Shown here one piece after another: positions 51,955 through 59,401 of a stretch of DNA of 64,000 nucleotides; position 1 is the first letter of the stretch, and every line of letters starts with the position of its first letter. The position numbers and the translations under genes were made by a program. The stretch covers positions 3,534,001 through 3,598,000 of the forward strand of contig NZ_JAGTUT010000001.1 of assembly GCF_025685605.1 (NCBI RefSeq). Direction: 5' to 3'. Under the pieces are notes generated by a model, which saw nothing but the letters and a program-made list of their open reading frames with translations, made no database searches and was not told the DNA's origin. The stretch is from Granulicella arctica (lineage in GTDB: Bacteria; Acidobacteriota; Terriglobia; Terriglobales; Acidobacteriaceae).

Positions 51955-53573
51955 GCGCAGATGAGTTTGGAATGAAGCGGCGGCAGACGGCGGCAATCTC
52001 GGGCCAGACCATGAGTGACCAACTGGGACCGGCGCTGACTAACTCCCGGCCCTCAGGCGTACTGATCGGCCATACACCAACCCACTTTGCCACACATCCC
52101 GGAGCGTTCGATGCCAGGCATGTTGCCGATCAAATTCCCGTTCTGCGCGTCCTTGTCGTCGATGACGATGGGCCGGTGCGTACAGCATGCTGTGAGATCG
52201 CTGCGGGTATGGGCTTCCACGTAAGCAGCGCGGAGAGCGTTCCCGAAGCCCGCGCAGTCTTAAGACGCCAAGCGGTCGATATGCTGCTGCTTGACCTGAA
52301 GCTTCCAGGCGGTGGGGGGTTGATGCTGCTTGAGGAGGTCAAGGCGCTCCACCCTGAAACGACGGTTGTTGTGATGACGGCCTTTGCTACGGTCTCGTCT
52401 GCAGTCGAGGCGATGCGGATCGGGGCGGGAGACTATCTCACCAAACCATTTGCGTTGGAAGAACTGACTACGGTGCTCGATCGGGCGGGACAGCGAAGGA
52501 GCTTCGATCTGGAGAGCCGCAAGCTTCGCGATCGCCTGCGGACCCAGAAGGGGATGGGTAATCTGATTGGACGATCGCCGGAGATGGAGAAGCTGTACCG
52601 CATCCTCTCAAAGGTCGCCTCGTCGACACATCCGGTGCTGATCCTCGGAGAGAGTGGAACCGGGAAGGAGCTGGTGGCGCGCTCGATCCATTTCAACGGT
52701 CCTAACGCTTCGAAGCCGTTCGTGCCCGTAGACTGTGGATCGCTCGTTCCGACGCTCATTGAGAGCGAGTTGTTCGGCTATGTGAAGGGGGCTTTCACTG
52801 GAGCGAACCGGTCCAAGGAAGGGCTGCTCGCATCGGCGGAGGGTGGCACGGTCTTCCTTGACGAGATTGGGGAACTGCCGCTTGATCTTCAGGCCAAGCT
52901 GCTGCGAGCTCTTCAGGAAAAGGAGGTTCGTCCCGTGGGTGCCACGCACGCTGTGCCGATCTCTGCGCGGGTACTCGCGGCGACGAATCGCGACCTCCTG
53001 GCGATGGTCGAGCAGGGACGATTCCGCAAGGATCTTTACTTCCGGCTGAACGTCGTGAACATCAGGATTCCCTCGCTGCGGGATCGGAAGGCGGATGTAG
53101 CCGTCCTCGCGGAACATTTCCTCGAAGGGCTGGTGCGCGATTCGGGCATTATGCACACCTTCTCGGATGAAGCGCTGCGCGTGATGACCGAGTACGACTG
53201 GCCGGGTAACGTACGCGAGCTTGAGAATGCCATCGAACGCGCGTGCGCTCTTTCGAGCGGTCCAGTGCTGCATATGAGTGATCTGCCAACGCAGCTTCAG
53301 GACTTCCGTCTGCAGCACCAGGAGCGGCTGAGGACAGAGTTACCGATTGGCTTGGATGAGCCCAGCGACGTGACCGGGCCAGCCGGAACGGGCCGTGAGT
53401 TATCTGAGAATATTGTGTCAATCGCGGCGATGGAGAAGCACGCGATCCTGGTGACGATCCAGCAACTGAAGGGGGATAAGCTCATGGCCGCGAAGCTGCT
53501 GGGGATCGGGAAGACGACACTCTACCGGAAGCTGAAGGAGTATGGCATATCCGAGGGCGGTGAACTCGACTGA
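51948..53573 (+). CDS. NtrC-family sigma-54-dependent response regulator
   Basis: A 541-residue transcription activator. After about 64 leading residues comes the receiver domain (IPVLRVLVVDDDGPVRTACC; phospho-acceptor in MLLLDLKLPGGG). The AAA+ domain has Walker A GESGTGKELVARSI, the sigma-54 contact loop KGAFTGANRSKEG, and Walker B EGGTVFLDEIGELPL. The Fis-type HTH at the end is AAKLLGIGKTTLYRKLKEYGI. It activates RpoN-dependent promoters when phosphorylated by the kinase encoded immediately upstream. Target genes are not shown by this window. Confidence 0.96.
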   Translation: MLSADEFGMKRRQTAAISGQTMSDQLGPALTNSRPSGVLIGHTPTHFATHPGAFDARHVADQIPVLRVLVVDDDGPVRTACCEIAAGMGFHVSSAESVPEARAVLRRQAVDMLLLDLKLPGGGGLMLLEEVKALHPETTVVVMTAFATVSSAVEAMRIGAGDYLTKPFALEELTTVLDRAGQRRSFDLESRKLRDRLRTQKGMGNLIGRSPEMEKLYRILSKVASSTHPVLILGESGTGKELVARSIHFNGPNASKPFVPVDCGSLVPTLIESELFGYVKGAFTGANRSKEGLLASAEGGTVFLDEIGELPLDLQAKLLRALQEKEVRPVGATHAVPISARVLAATNRDLLAMVEQGRFRKDLYFRLNVVNIRIPSLRDRKADVAVLAEHFLEGLVRDSGIMHTFSDEALRVMTEYDWPGNVRELENAIERACALSSGPVLHMSDLPTQLQDFRLQHQERLRTELPIGLDEPSDVTGPAGTGRELSENIVSIAAMEKHAILVTIQQLKGDKLMAAKLLGIGKTTLYRKLKEYGISEGGELD

Positions 53574-53655
53574 CGAAAGAAGGCAGGTGTCGTGTCTTCG
53601 TTGCAGAGGCGAAGTGTTTGCTATTCTGGCTCTATCTAAGAGTTGAGGGAGTTGT

Positions 53656-53910
53656 ATGGCAGACGAAGCAGCAGTTGCGGTTCCAACGGTCAAGATTACG
53701 GTTCGTCCGAACGGACCCTTTCGGGTAGAAGGTCTTATCTCCCTGGTGGATGTTGAGGGACGGGAGTGGGACCTGACGGGTAAGCCGGCAATCTCGCTAT
53801 GTCGCTGTGGCTTGTCGTCGAAGCGTCCTTTCTGCGACGGCACCCACGGCCGTGAGGGATGGAAGTGTGACGCCAGTCCGATTCCACCCGAGCCGGTAGC
53901 GCAGGGTTAA
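53656..53910 (+). CDS. CDGSH iron-sulfur domain protein
   Basis: An 84-residue protein with one CDGSH (mitoNEET-like) domain. The 2Fe-2S ligands are Cys49, Cys51, Cys60 and His64 in the pattern LCRCGLSSKRPFCDGTH. Residues 12-42 form the preceding beta part (KITVRPNGPFRVEG). The protein is soluble, with no membrane anchor. Single-domain bacterial members have proposed redox or iron-handling roles but no general function. It is 82 bp after the response regulator and is followed by a terminator. Confidence 0.93.
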   Translation: MADEAAVAVPTVKITVRPNGPFRVEGLISLVDVEGREWDLTGKPAISLCRCGLSSKRPFCDGTHGREGWKCDASPIPPEPVAQG

Positions 53911-53926
53911 GAGACATCCATTAATG

Positions 53927-53959
53927 AGACCGTCGAGGGCCACCCGCCCTGGACGGTCT
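53927..53959 (+). terminator. Terminator-like hairpin after the CDGSH gene
   Basis: AGACCGTCGAGGGC and GCCCTGGACGGTCT form a 14-bp stem with one mismatch around a CACCC loop, 17 bp after the stop codon. The T-run is weak (TCCAACTTAT). Confidence 0.7.
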
Positions 53960-54014
53960 TCCAACTTATAGCGCTGCTTTCACAGGCGGCGCGACTTGCA
54001 GATCGGGAGAATGC

Positions 54015-56198
54015 ATGAAGCTGCGTACGTCGTGGGTTGCCGGTGTTTCGGCGGTGGTGTTGTCGTGTGGTGTGGCGTTTGGCATGCAGGATGCGACCCC
54101 AACTCCGACTAATCCTGTAACGATTACGCTTCCAGCAGGCAAACTCGCGGAGTATGTCGGCACCTACCACGTGAACACCGAACCAGACGTGCTGATCTCG
54201 ATCTATGTTGAAGGCGGAAAGCTCTATCTTGAGGGCGAGCGATCGCCTCGGGTGGAACTCCAGGCGTCGGCTCCGGATCATCTCTTCTGGGCTGCCAATC
54301 CCGCGGGTATCGATTTCGTGCGGGATAGCTCGGGGAAGGTGACGGGTGGCACCGTGAACTCCGGTGGCCGCCGCGGGGGAGCACTGATGGGGCAGGGCAT
54401 TGCCCGCGTAAGCGATACCGCAACAAAGCTGAACCACTTTCGTGAGTACACGCGGCAGGAGGTCATGATCCCGGTGCGTGATGGAGCGAAGCTGCACGCT
54501 ATCATCCTGCGGCCGGAAGGATCTGAGAAGGGCGAAAAGCTGCCCTTCCTAATGGAGCGGACGCCGTACGGCGTGGATGGCAGTACCTCGGCCCGTGTCA
54601 ATGCGGGCAAGCCGGAACTGGCAGCCAGCGGGTACATCTTTGTGTATGAAGATATTCGCGGCAGGTATAAGAGCGAAGGTCAGTTCGTCATGAACCGAGC
54701 CATTGTGGCACACACGGCCAAGAACGATGTCGATGAAACCACAGACACACGAGATACCATCACCTGGCTCCTGAAGAACGTTCCAAACAACAGCGGCAAG
54801 GTCGGCGTCTTTGGCGTGTCTTATCCGGGCTTTCTCGCGATGAGTGCAGGGATTGATGCGCATCCTGCTGTGAAGGCTGTATCGCCGCAGGCTCCGATGA
54901 CCGATGTCTGGATGGGTGACGACTTCTTCCACAATGGTGCGTTTCGTGAGACCTACGGGTTCGACTATACCCAGCAGCTTGAGGGTCAGAAGACCGATGT
55001 GCCCGTGAACTCAAAGGAAGACACCTTTGACTACTTCCTGAAGAACGTTGACTTTGCAGATGCAGCAAAGACCGCCGGAATGGGCGACCTGCCGACGGCG
55101 AAGATGTTTCTGACGCAGCCGAGCTATACGAAGTTCTGGCAGGATATGGCCGTGCAGAAGCGCCTGACGAAGGTCGAAGTGCCGACGCTTGAGGTTGGCG
55201 GCTGGTGGGACCAGGAAGATATGTGGGGAACGCAGGCGGAGTACGCCGCACTTGAGCCGCATGACTCGAAACACGAAGTCTTCATGGTGCTTGGCCCCTG
55301 GAACCATGGCGGCTGGGGTGGCACAACGCGGCACCTCGGCGTGCTCGACTTCGGCGCAGCCACAGGCGACCAATACCGCAAGACCATTGAGGCACCTTTT
55401 TTTGAGAAGTATCTGAAGGGTAAGTCAGGCTTTGAGTTACAGAACACCGCCAGCTTTCGTACAGGTGCAAACACCTGGGAGCGTTATGCAGCGTGGCCGC
55501 CGAAGGTCGGCTTCACTCCGGCCAAGCTCTACCTCACCGAGAACAAAGGCTTGAGCTTCAAGGCTCCTGCCGGTGCATACGACACCGTTGCTGGTGCGTA
55601 TATCGCCGATCCTGCGGACCCGGTTCCATATCGCAATCGCCCCATCCAGCCCACCTATGGCGATGGCTCGAAGTGGCGGACGTGGCTGGTTGAGGATCAG
55701 CGCTTTGTAAGCGGTCGCAAGGACCTCGCTAACTTCACGACCCCTGTACTCGATCACGATGTGACCGTGACTGGAGACGTAGTCGCCGACCTGTTTGCTG
55801 CTACGACGGGCACGGATGCGGATTGGGTCGTCAAGCTGATTGACGTGTATCCGGATGATGTGCCAATGCCGATGGCTGGGTACCAGTTGATGATCGTAGA
55901 TGAGATCTTCCGTGGCCGGTATGTGAAGAGCTTCGAGACACCTTCTGCTGTGAAGCCGGGCGAGGTGGTCGAGTATAAGTACAGCCTGCATGGAGCGGAC
56001 CACACGTTCCTGAAGGGGCACAAGATCATGGTTGAGGTGCAGTCGAGTTGGTTCCCACTCTACGATCGCAATCCGCAGACCTTTGTGCCGAATATCATGT
56101 CAGCTCCTGCTAAGACTTATAAGCCGGCAACGCAGACGATCTATGGATCGGCGAAGTATCCCTCGCATCTGGAGTTCCTGATGCCGGAGCAGAAGTAG
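54015..56198 (+). CDS. CocE/NonD family hydrolase with an N-terminal DUF3471-like domain
   Basis: A 727-residue exported hydrolase (signal peptide ending near GVAFG). Residues 35-125 resemble DUF3471-type beta domains that follow beta-lactamase folds: KLAEYVGTYHV, GGKLYLEGE, and IDFVRDSSGKVTGGTV. The S15-like alpha/beta hydrolase comes next, with nucleophile Ser269 in FGVSYPGFLA, followed by the helical cap and a C-terminal galactose-binding-like jelly roll (LDHDVTVTGDVVADLFA). Family members are X-Pro dipeptidases, cocaine esterase or acylases; the substrate cannot be told. The NUDIX gene follows 4 bp later. Confidence 0.9.
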   Translation: MKLRTSWVAGVSAVVLSCGVAFGMQDATPTPTNPVTITLPAGKLAEYVGTYHVNTEPDVLISIYVEGGKLYLEGERSPRVELQASAPDHLFWAANPAGIDFVRDSSGKVTGGTVNSGGRRGGALMGQGIARVSDTATKLNHFREYTRQEVMIPVRDGAKLHAIILRPEGSEKGEKLPFLMERTPYGVDGSTSARVNAGKPELAASGYIFVYEDIRGRYKSEGQFVMNRAIVAHTAKNDVDETTDTRDTITWLLKNVPNNSGKVGVFGVSYPGFLAMSAGIDAHPAVKAVSPQAPMTDVWMGDDFFHNGAFRETYGFDYTQQLEGQKTDVPVNSKEDTFDYFLKNVDFADAAKTAGMGDLPTAKMFLTQPSYTKFWQDMAVQKRLTKVEVPTLEVGGWWDQEDMWGTQAEYAALEPHDSKHEVFMVLGPWNHGGWGGTTRHLGVLDFGAATGDQYRKTIEAPFFEKYLKGKSGFELQNTASFRTGANTWERYAAWPPKVGFTPAKLYLTENKGLSFKAPAGAYDTVAGAYIADPADPVPYRNRPIQPTYGDGSKWRTWLVEDQRFVSGRKDLANFTTPVLDHDVTVTGDVVADLFAATTGTDADWVVKLIDVYPDDVPMPMAGYQLMIVDEIFRGRYVKSFETPSAVKPGEVVEYKYSLHGADHTFLKGHKIMVEVQSSWFPLYDRNPQTFVPNIMSAPAKTYKPATQTIYGSAKYPSHLEFLMPEQK

Positions 56199-56202
56199 GC
56201 AC

Positions 56203-56769
56203 ATGGCTGACGAGAGCTCCATCAAGACGATCAGTAGCCGCGAGGTCTATCGCAATGCGTGGACACGGGTGCGTGAGGATGTGATCGAGCGCGCGGGCGG
56301 AGTTCGCGGAATCTATGGCGTCGTCGAGAAGGACCCGGCGTGCATCGTCATTCCCCTCGAGATGACTGCGGAGGGTGAGTTCCTATGGCTGGTGGAGCAA
56401 TTTCGATATACGGTGCAGGGTCGCTATATCGAGTTCCCGCAAGGTGGATGGGAGACGGCCGATGTTATACCTGAGGAGCTTGCACGCGGCGAACTGCGCG
56501 AGGAGACGGGTCTGACTGTCGAACGGATGACACTCCTGGGTGCGCATTGGATTGCCTATGGCGTAATGCGCCAGAAGCAGTTCGTCTTTCTGGCTGAGGG
56601 TTTGACCCAGGGGGAGACGGATCGGGACGTTGAAGAGGCAGACCTCACCGTGCGTCGCGTGCGTGTCAGTGAGTTCGAAGATATGCTGATGGACGGCCGC
56701 GTGATGGACAACTGTTCTGCGGCGGCGTGGGGCCTGTACAAGGTCTGGCGCGAGCGACAAGACCGGTAA
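56203..56769 (+). CDS. NUDIX hydrolase
   Basis: A 188-residue protein with an ADP-ribose-pyrophosphatase-like Nudix fold. The Nudix box reads GWETADVIPEELARGELREE followed by TGL. It keeps the metal-binding GEL-x-EE core, but the first Glu of the classic GX5EX7REUXEEXGU pattern is Val and the Arg is Gly. LARGELREETG looks like a subfamily variant rather than decay, because the rest of the domain is intact (PACIVIPLEM, FLWLVEQFRYTVQGRYIEFPQ). The substrate is unknown. It is tightly packed between the CocE gene (4 bp) and the flavoprotein gene (12 bp). Confidence 0.85.
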   Translation: MADESSIKTISSREVYRNAWTRVREDVIERAGGVRGIYGVVEKDPACIVIPLEMTAEGEFLWLVEQFRYTVQGRYIEFPQGGWETADVIPEELARGELREETGLTVERMTLLGAHWIAYGVMRQKQFVFLAEGLTQGETDRDVEEADLTVRRVRVSEFEDMLMDGRVMDNCSAAAWGLYKVWRERQDR

Positions 56770-56781
56770 TAAGGAGTAGCT

Positions 56782-58173
56782 ATGGCGGCTGAGCGGTTCG
56801 ATGCGATTGTGATTGGTTCAGGGCAGGGTGGCAACCCGCTCGCTATGGCGATGGCGAAGCAGGGCTGGAAGACCGCCATGGTGGAGCGGCGGTTCGTTGG
56901 CGGAACGTGTGTGAACTTCGGCTGCACGCCGACGAAGACCCTGGTTGCGACGGCGCGAGTGGCTTACCTGGCTCGTCGGGCGAAGGACTTTGGTGTTGAT
57001 ACCGGGAGCGTCTCGGTCGATATGGGGGCGGCGATTGCGAGGAAACGGGAGATCGTTGCGAAATCTCGGGGGAGCAACTACAAGGGTTTGACGCAGACTG
57101 AGAACCTATCACTGATCGAAGGGCAGGCTGAGTTTACGGGGTCGCATGAAATTCTTATCGCCCTGAACGCGGGGGGATCGCGGACGCTTACGGCGGAGCG
57201 GATCTTCATCGATACCGGGGTGCGCAATGCCATTCCGAAGCTTGATGGGCTGAGCGAGGTAGCTGCCCTCGACAACGAGACGATCATGGAGTTGGAGACG
57301 CTGCCGAAGCACTTGATCGTGCTTGGCGGCGGCTACATCGCGCTTGAGTTTGCGCAGATGTTTCGACGCTTTGGGAGCGAGGTCACCATCGTTCAGTCGG
57401 GTGAGCGGCTGGCTGAGCATGAAGATGAGGATGTGTCGGCGGAGATCCTGAAGATCCTTATAGAGGATGGGATCAGCGTTCATCTGAACGCTCATGCGGA
57501 GCGGGTGTCTGGTTCTGCCGAGTTGCGGCTTACTGTTCGCGTTGCTGATGTGGCGCAGGAGATTACTGGAACGCATCTGCTGGTGGCTACGGGGCGCGTG
57601 CCGAATACAGAGGCGCTGAAGCTGGCGAAGGCGGGCATCGAAGTGGACGAGCGTGGGTTTCTGAAGGTTGATGAGTGGCTGGAGACGACCGTTGGGGGCG
57701 TCTACGGGATTGGCGATGTGAAGGGTGGACCGGAGTTCACGCACATTGCCTATGACGACTACAGGGTGTTGAAGGCCAATCTGCTGGATGGCGGCTATGG
57801 GACTACGAAGGGGCGGCCGGTGCCGTACACGATGTTCATCGATCCTGAGCTTGGGCGGATCGGGATGACCGAGGCGCAGGCTCGGAAGGCTGGTAAGAAG
57901 ATCAAGGTCGCGAAGATGCCGATGACGCGGGTGGCTCGTGGGTTTGAGTCGGCGGAGACGCGTGGGTTTATGAAGGCTGTTGTGGATGCGGAGACGGACC
58001 TGATCCTGGGGGCTTCATGTCTTGGGGTGAATGGGGGCGAGGTGGCCACCCAGATCCAGATTGCGATGATGGGTGGGCTTACGGCCTCTGTGCTGCGGGA
58101 TGGGATCTGGAGCCACCCGACGTGGGCTGAGGCTCTGAACAACCTCTTCTCGAAGTATGAGGCTGAGGGCTAG
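56782..58173 (+). CDS. Mercuric-reductase-like FAD-dependent disulfide oxidoreductase
   Basis: A 463-residue class-I pyridine-nucleotide disulfide oxidoreductase. FAD binding is IVIGSGQGGNPLAMAMA; the redox pair is Cys43 and Cys48 in GGTCVNFGCTPTKT. NAD(P)H binding is IVLGGGYIALEFAQMF, and the C-terminal interface has SHPTWAEALNNLF with the His-Glu pair. Unlike true MerA it lacks the paired C-terminal cysteines and the N-terminal NmerA domain, so mercury reduction is not supported. It is the last gene of CocE-NUDIX-flavoprotein and overlaps the convergent gene's stop by 4 bp (58170-58173). Confidence 0.93.
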   Translation: MAAERFDAIVIGSGQGGNPLAMAMAKQGWKTAMVERRFVGGTCVNFGCTPTKTLVATARVAYLARRAKDFGVDTGSVSVDMGAAIARKREIVAKSRGSNYKGLTQTENLSLIEGQAEFTGSHEILIALNAGGSRTLTAERIFIDTGVRNAIPKLDGLSEVAALDNETIMELETLPKHLIVLGGGYIALEFAQMFRRFGSEVTIVQSGERLAEHEDEDVSAEILKILIEDGISVHLNAHAERVSGSAELRLTVRVADVAQEITGTHLLVATGRVPNTEALKLAKAGIEVDERGFLKVDEWLETTVGGVYGIGDVKGGPEFTHIAYDDYRVLKANLLDGGYGTTKGRPVPYTMFIDPELGRIGMTEAQARKAGKKIKVAKMPMTRVARGFESAETRGFMKAVVDAETDLILGASCLGVNGGEVATQIQIAMMGGLTASVLRDGIWSHPTWAEALNNLFSKYEAEG

Positions 58174-58961
58174 GTGGTCGGGTTCCTTGCTGCCTGAACC
58201 ATGGCGACGAGGGCGGTGCGGGTCTCGCCGGGGGTGGTGACCTGGTTGGGGAAGTTGATGCGGGTGCCCTTCATGCCTTCGGCGGTCTTGAGGCGAAGGT
58301 GGAAGCCGAGGCGGTCGACGGAGGTCATGGTGGCCTCGGTGGCTTCGAGTTGGGAGTGGGTGTGGGCGAGCAGGATCATGGAGTCGGCGTGATCGGCGTT
58401 CATGTGCTCGATGATGCCGGGGGCTGATGTGGCGAGGGGGTCGGGTGTGGCCTCGGCGTAGTCAGGTGCAGTGACCCAGCCCATGACGCCGAAGCCGCCG
58501 ACGTAGTAGACGTCCAGGATGTCCATGCGGAAGAAGGAGAAGTCCGCGAAATCGACCCAATAGCTGGAGTTCTGATGGCGGGCGAGGTAGAGCTCGCGGA
58601 CGGCTGGCTTGTCTTGGTCGGGGACCTGGAGGATGTTGCCGACGAGGGTGGCGCGGGCGGCTCCGAGGGGGTCGCCGTCGGCTGAGGGCTGGGTGATGAA
58701 GAGGCTAGCCCGGGGGTCACCCTTGATGTTCTGAGTGTGCATGGCCATATTGCTGATGAGGAAGAGAGGCCGTCCGGCGGAGTCGAGGGCGTAGGGCATG
58801 AGGGAGCCGAAGGGGAAGCCGGGCTGCTTGCGCGACAGGGTGGAGAGGGTCGCGAGGGAGTTGAGGTGGAGCAGGGTGCGGGTTCGCTCGGCGTGGGTCG
58901 GCTCGAGTAGGACGGGGAGGGCTGGACCGGTGTAGGCGTGCTGGCGGGGCGGTGTGGACAT
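58170..58961 (-). CDS. HugZ-like pyridoxamine-5'-phosphate-oxidase-fold protein with DUF2470
   Basis: A 263-residue protein. The N-terminal split-barrel FMN-binding-like domain (about residues 20-165) has TLLHLNSLATLSTLSRKQPGFPFGSL and DPRASLFITQP with DKPAVRELYLARH. The C-terminal DUF2470 domain (about 180-260) holds IEHMNADHADSMILLA and RTALVAMVQAARN. HugZ in epsilonproteobacteria is a haem oxygenase, and plant relatives occur too. Haem degradation is plausible but not shown. It is convergent with the flavoprotein gene, with overlapping stops. Confidence 0.88.
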   Translation of the reverse strand: MSTPPRQHAYTGPALPVLLEPTHAERTRTLLHLNSLATLSTLSRKQPGFPFGSLMPYALDSAGRPLFLISNMAMHTQNIKGDPRASLFITQPSADGDPLGAARATLVGNILQVPDQDKPAVRELYLARHQNSSYWVDFADFSFFRMDILDVYYVGGFGVMGWVTAPDYAEATPDPLATSAPGIIEHMNADHADSMILLAHTHSQLEATEATMTSVDRLGFHLRLKTAEGMKGTRINFPNQVTTPGETRTALVAMVQAARNPTT

Positions 58962-59003
58962 GGGCTCTTTTCTTCTGGGGCGGACTTATTGCCCCTTTTT
59001 TCC

Positions 59004-59132
59004 GAATTCGGTGAAGTCCTAAGCTGCTCATTACAGGTCACTTAGATGGATGATTCTATCCAAAGTATTCATTGCAGGCGACTTACAGGCTAAGTCTTCA
59101 AAACAGGTGACTTAGCAGGGTATTCTGCCGGC
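59004..59132 (+). repeat. 129-bp interspersed repeat, copy C
   Basis: Aligns base for base, without gaps, to the reverse complement of 29972-30100. It also holds the AAGTCTTCAAAACAGGT core shared with copies A (1832) and B (17801). Inside it a motif of the form CA(T/A)(T/A)(A/G)CAGG-N-GACTTA occurs three times (near 59029, 59070 and 59098), so the element itself looks built from a short repeated part. It lies upstream of the HugZ-like gene. Confidence 0.8.
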
Positions 59133-59401
59133 GTGTTTAGGAGTGCTGTACGCGGATTTGCGCCTGTGTACATTCTACCGTTTAGGGCGGGAGTCATTTT
59201 CGCTGGTGCTCCAAGGTGTGCAAGAGGTGGGCGGTTTAGCTAGGGGTGGACGCTACGTAGATCGCCTTCGCAGCCCACAGTTTGAGTTCGCAAGGGGTAC
59301 AACGCTCGTTCGATGACCTTAGTTTTTTGTGCCATGCAATAAACGCATAGCGTATATAGTCGGACCAAGCCCTACAACTCGGATCATTAGATCGGAATAT
59401 T
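59133..59401. other. Region upstream of the SGNH lipoprotein gene
   Basis: 269 bp with no gene seen. An A+T-rich stretch with TTTTTTGTGCC and GTATATAG (59323-59360) may hold the promoter of the next gene, but no well-spaced hexamers are found. Confidence 0.35.

Noticed and set aside
56440..56520. Degenerate, inactive Nudix box
   Set aside because: The changes from the classic motif look like a subfamily pattern (LARGELREETG) and the metal-binding glutamates remain, so inactivity is not supported.
56782..58173. Mercury resistance locus
   Set aside because: The flavoprotein lacks the C-terminal cysteine pair and NmerA domain of MerA, and no merR, merT or merP is nearby.
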